Shown here: positions 63,093 to 64,000 of the stretch, in pieces
Numbering within the stretch: the first letter of the stretch is position 1
Layout of the letters: every line of letters begins with the position of its first letter
The notes under the pieces: model-generated
What the model saw: the letters and a program-made list of their open reading frames with translations, nothing else
Told to the model about the DNA's origin: nothing
The model's database searches: none
Made by a program: the position numbers and the translations under genes
Source of the DNA: DAHUYF01 sp035553515
GTDB lineage: Bacteria; Pseudomonadota; Alphaproteobacteria; ATCC43930; CGMCC-115725
DNA: 64,000 nt
Assembly: GCA_035553515.1 (NCBI GenBank)
Contig: DATNDG010000006.1
Location: 1 to 64,000, forward strand
Direction: 5' to 3'

Positions 63093-63746
63093 ATGACCGG
63101 CTTGTGCAAGCCGGCCGCGGGGGCTAAGCCCCTGCGCATGGACCCCGCAGACAGCGCCAGCGAAGGCGGTAAGCTCCACGTCAGCACCTTGCTGATCGCC
63201 TCGGAGCGGGCGCTCACCAACGCGCTCGACGAGCTCGGCTTCGCCGAGGATGACGACCGCGTTATCCAGCATGAGGGGAGGCTTGCCTTCCTGACCTGCA
63301 GCCATGATCCCGACTGCGATGATCTCTTTGCGCTGATTTCCGAGCTGGCGGCCCGCGGCGAGACCTGGGAGCTGCAGTTTCGGGTCGATACTGGCGAAGG
63401 CCGCGCCGTGTTCCAACGCCTGGCGCGCCACCAGCCGGTGGAGGCGCTCGACGCCGAGCTGCCGCCCGAGACCGAGGAAGCGGAAAAGGAACTTCCGGTT
63501 CACGATCTCGACGAGGATCGTGGGCGAGCCGGCCTCAAGAAGGCGCTCAACCGGGTCGACCCTGCCAGCGTCTTCGCCACCATCCGCTCCGGACCTGGCG
63601 GCCGGGCCACCGCCGTGGTTCTCCGCCGCAACCCGCGCCGGGCGTTGGCCATGGCGGCCGCCAATGACGAGGCGAGCCTGCGCGCGGCCATCCGCGAGAT
63701 CTTGCCGAACGTCATGTTCTCGGTGGCGATGAAGCCTCCCGGTTGA
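63093..63746 (+). CDS. Hypothetical protein downstream of sigma/anti-sigma pair
   Basis: A 217-residue cytosolic-looking protein with no recognised family. The middle has an acidic stretch (DAELPPETEEAEKELPVHDL). The start is uncertain: ATG at 63093 has AGGGTGA upstream, but its first codons run through two small inverted repeats (CCGGCTTG/CAAGCCGG and GGGGC/GCCCC). An ATG at 63138 would avoid them. It may belong to the regulon of the sigma factor, being 3 nt after the anti-sigma gene. Confidence 0.6.
   Translation: MTGLCKPAAGAKPLRMDPADSASEGGKLHVSTLLIASERALTNALDELGFAEDDDRVIQHEGRLAFLTCSHDPDCDDLFALISELAARGETWELQFRVDTGEGRAVFQRLARHQPVEALDAELPPETEEAEKELPVHDLDEDRGRAGLKKALNRVDPASVFATIRSGPGGRATAVVLRRNPRRALAMAAANDEASLRAAIREILPNVMFSVAMKPPG
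63097..63114. repeat. Inverted repeat after the anti-sigma gene
   Basis: CCGGCTTG and CAAGCCGG form a perfect 8-bp stem with a 2-nt centre, just 8 nt after the anti-sigma stop codon and followed by GGGGCTAAGCCCC. It resembles a small extragenic palindrome and may reduce read-through into the next gene. Confidence 0.45.
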
Positions 63747-63775
63747 GAACGCCTGCCACCCACCAGCGTTTAGGC

Positions 63776-63979
63776 ATGGCGGGCATGGCAGAACTCAAGG
63801 ACAAGGTCTCCAACGCGCTCGGCGAGACGCGCACGCTCGTTCTGGGCGCCGAGATTTTGCTCGGATTCCAGCTCAACACCGCTTTTCAACCGAGTTTCGC
63901 TCGGCTGACCCGGCATGCCCGATCGCTCAACTTGGCTGGGCTCTCGGCGAGGACGACCGCGGTGGCGGGTCCGAGATGA
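63776..63979 (+). pseudogene. Truncated DUF6328-like gene
   Basis: The first 40 residues (MAELKDKVSNALGETRTLVL, GAEILLGFQLNTAFQPSF) closely resemble DUF6328 proteins, which normally run on for about 150 residues with several membrane helices. Here the frame turns into an Arg/Thr-rich end (SLNLAGLSARTTAVAGPR) and stops at 63979 with no hydrophobic helices. A frameshift after about residue 55 or a deletion is likely. The window ends 21 nt later, so the rest cannot be seen. Confidence 0.6.
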
Positions 63980-64000
63980 CGCGAGCCAACAATTTTGACG

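Overview
The window is GC-rich chromosomal DNA from an alphaproteobacterium. Evidence for this is the gene content (GapR/DUF2312, DUF1244, a cpa/tad pilus cluster, the MbfA rubrerythrin-VIT fusion, a fused indolepyruvate ferredoxin oxidoreductase) together with two exact TTAA-N7-TTAA sites matching the alphaproteobacterial CtrA consensus. A free-living member of the Rhodospirillales or Hyphomicrobiales is likely; the species cannot be read from the sequence. I see no rRNA, tRNA, insertion sequence, prophage or CRISPR array. Genes are closely packed, and many neighbours overlap by 1-11 nt.

Layout. 0.3-9.4 kb: housekeeping and metabolism (fused indolepyruvate oxidoreductase, HIT protein, GapR, DUF1244, N-formylglutamate amidohydrolase, glycerate 2-kinase, pyruvate kinase). 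9.4-12.3 kb: a split chromate transporter pair and a class III nucleotide cyclase with an unusual N-terminal region. 12.4-15.7 kb: a TPP-riboswitch operon thiC - Nudix - EamA transporter. 15.8-20.3 kb: small enzymes, another EamA transporter, DoxX and small exported proteins. 20.5-29.2 kb: a Tad/Flp pilus operon cpaA-cpaB-cpaC-cpaD-cpaE-cpaF-tadB-tadC with a CtrA box upstream but no pilin gene beside it. 29.2-32.8 kb: a GST, then a second TPP-riboswitch operon thiO-thiS-thiG-thiE, whose thiO has no ATG/GTG/TTG start. 32.9-35.5 kb: a TadD-like TPR lipoprotein carrying a C-terminal SPOR domain, and a DUF1345 membrane protein. 35.6-42.5 kb: an APH-fold kinase divergent from an aspartate dehydrogenase, then a complete branched-chain-amino-acid-type ABC operon (substrate-binding protein, LivH, LivM, LivG, LivF). 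43.0-47.8 kb: the stress operon prkA(yeaG)-yeaH-spoVR(ycgB), preceded by a second CtrA box and a strong hairpin. 47.8-57.2 kb: MFS transporter, MsrB, MbfA, a 50-residue membrane protein, FAH-fold hydrolase, DUF1330, VOC, DUF1194, HrpB helicase and a CpdA-like phosphodiesterase. 57.3-64.0 kb: Kup potassium transporter, a DUF6197-like protein, a DHA2 drug exporter, an ECF sigma/anti-sigma pair, a hypothetical protein and a truncated DUF6328 gene.

How the parts connect. The two thi operons together cover HMP synthesis (ThiC) and thiazole synthesis plus coupling (ThiO/S/G/E). Both appear to be TPP-controlled, which makes the Nudix protein and EamA transporter in the first operon candidates for thiamine salvage or transport. 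The pilus operon and its distant TadD-SPOR protein form one surface machine. CtrA-type boxes in front of both the pilus operon and the prkA operon suggest that surface attachment and a starvation-associated kinase operon may share cell-cycle control. The cyclase and the CpdA-like phosphodiesterase could make and remove the same cyclic nucleotide, but they are 44 kb apart and this link is only inferred.
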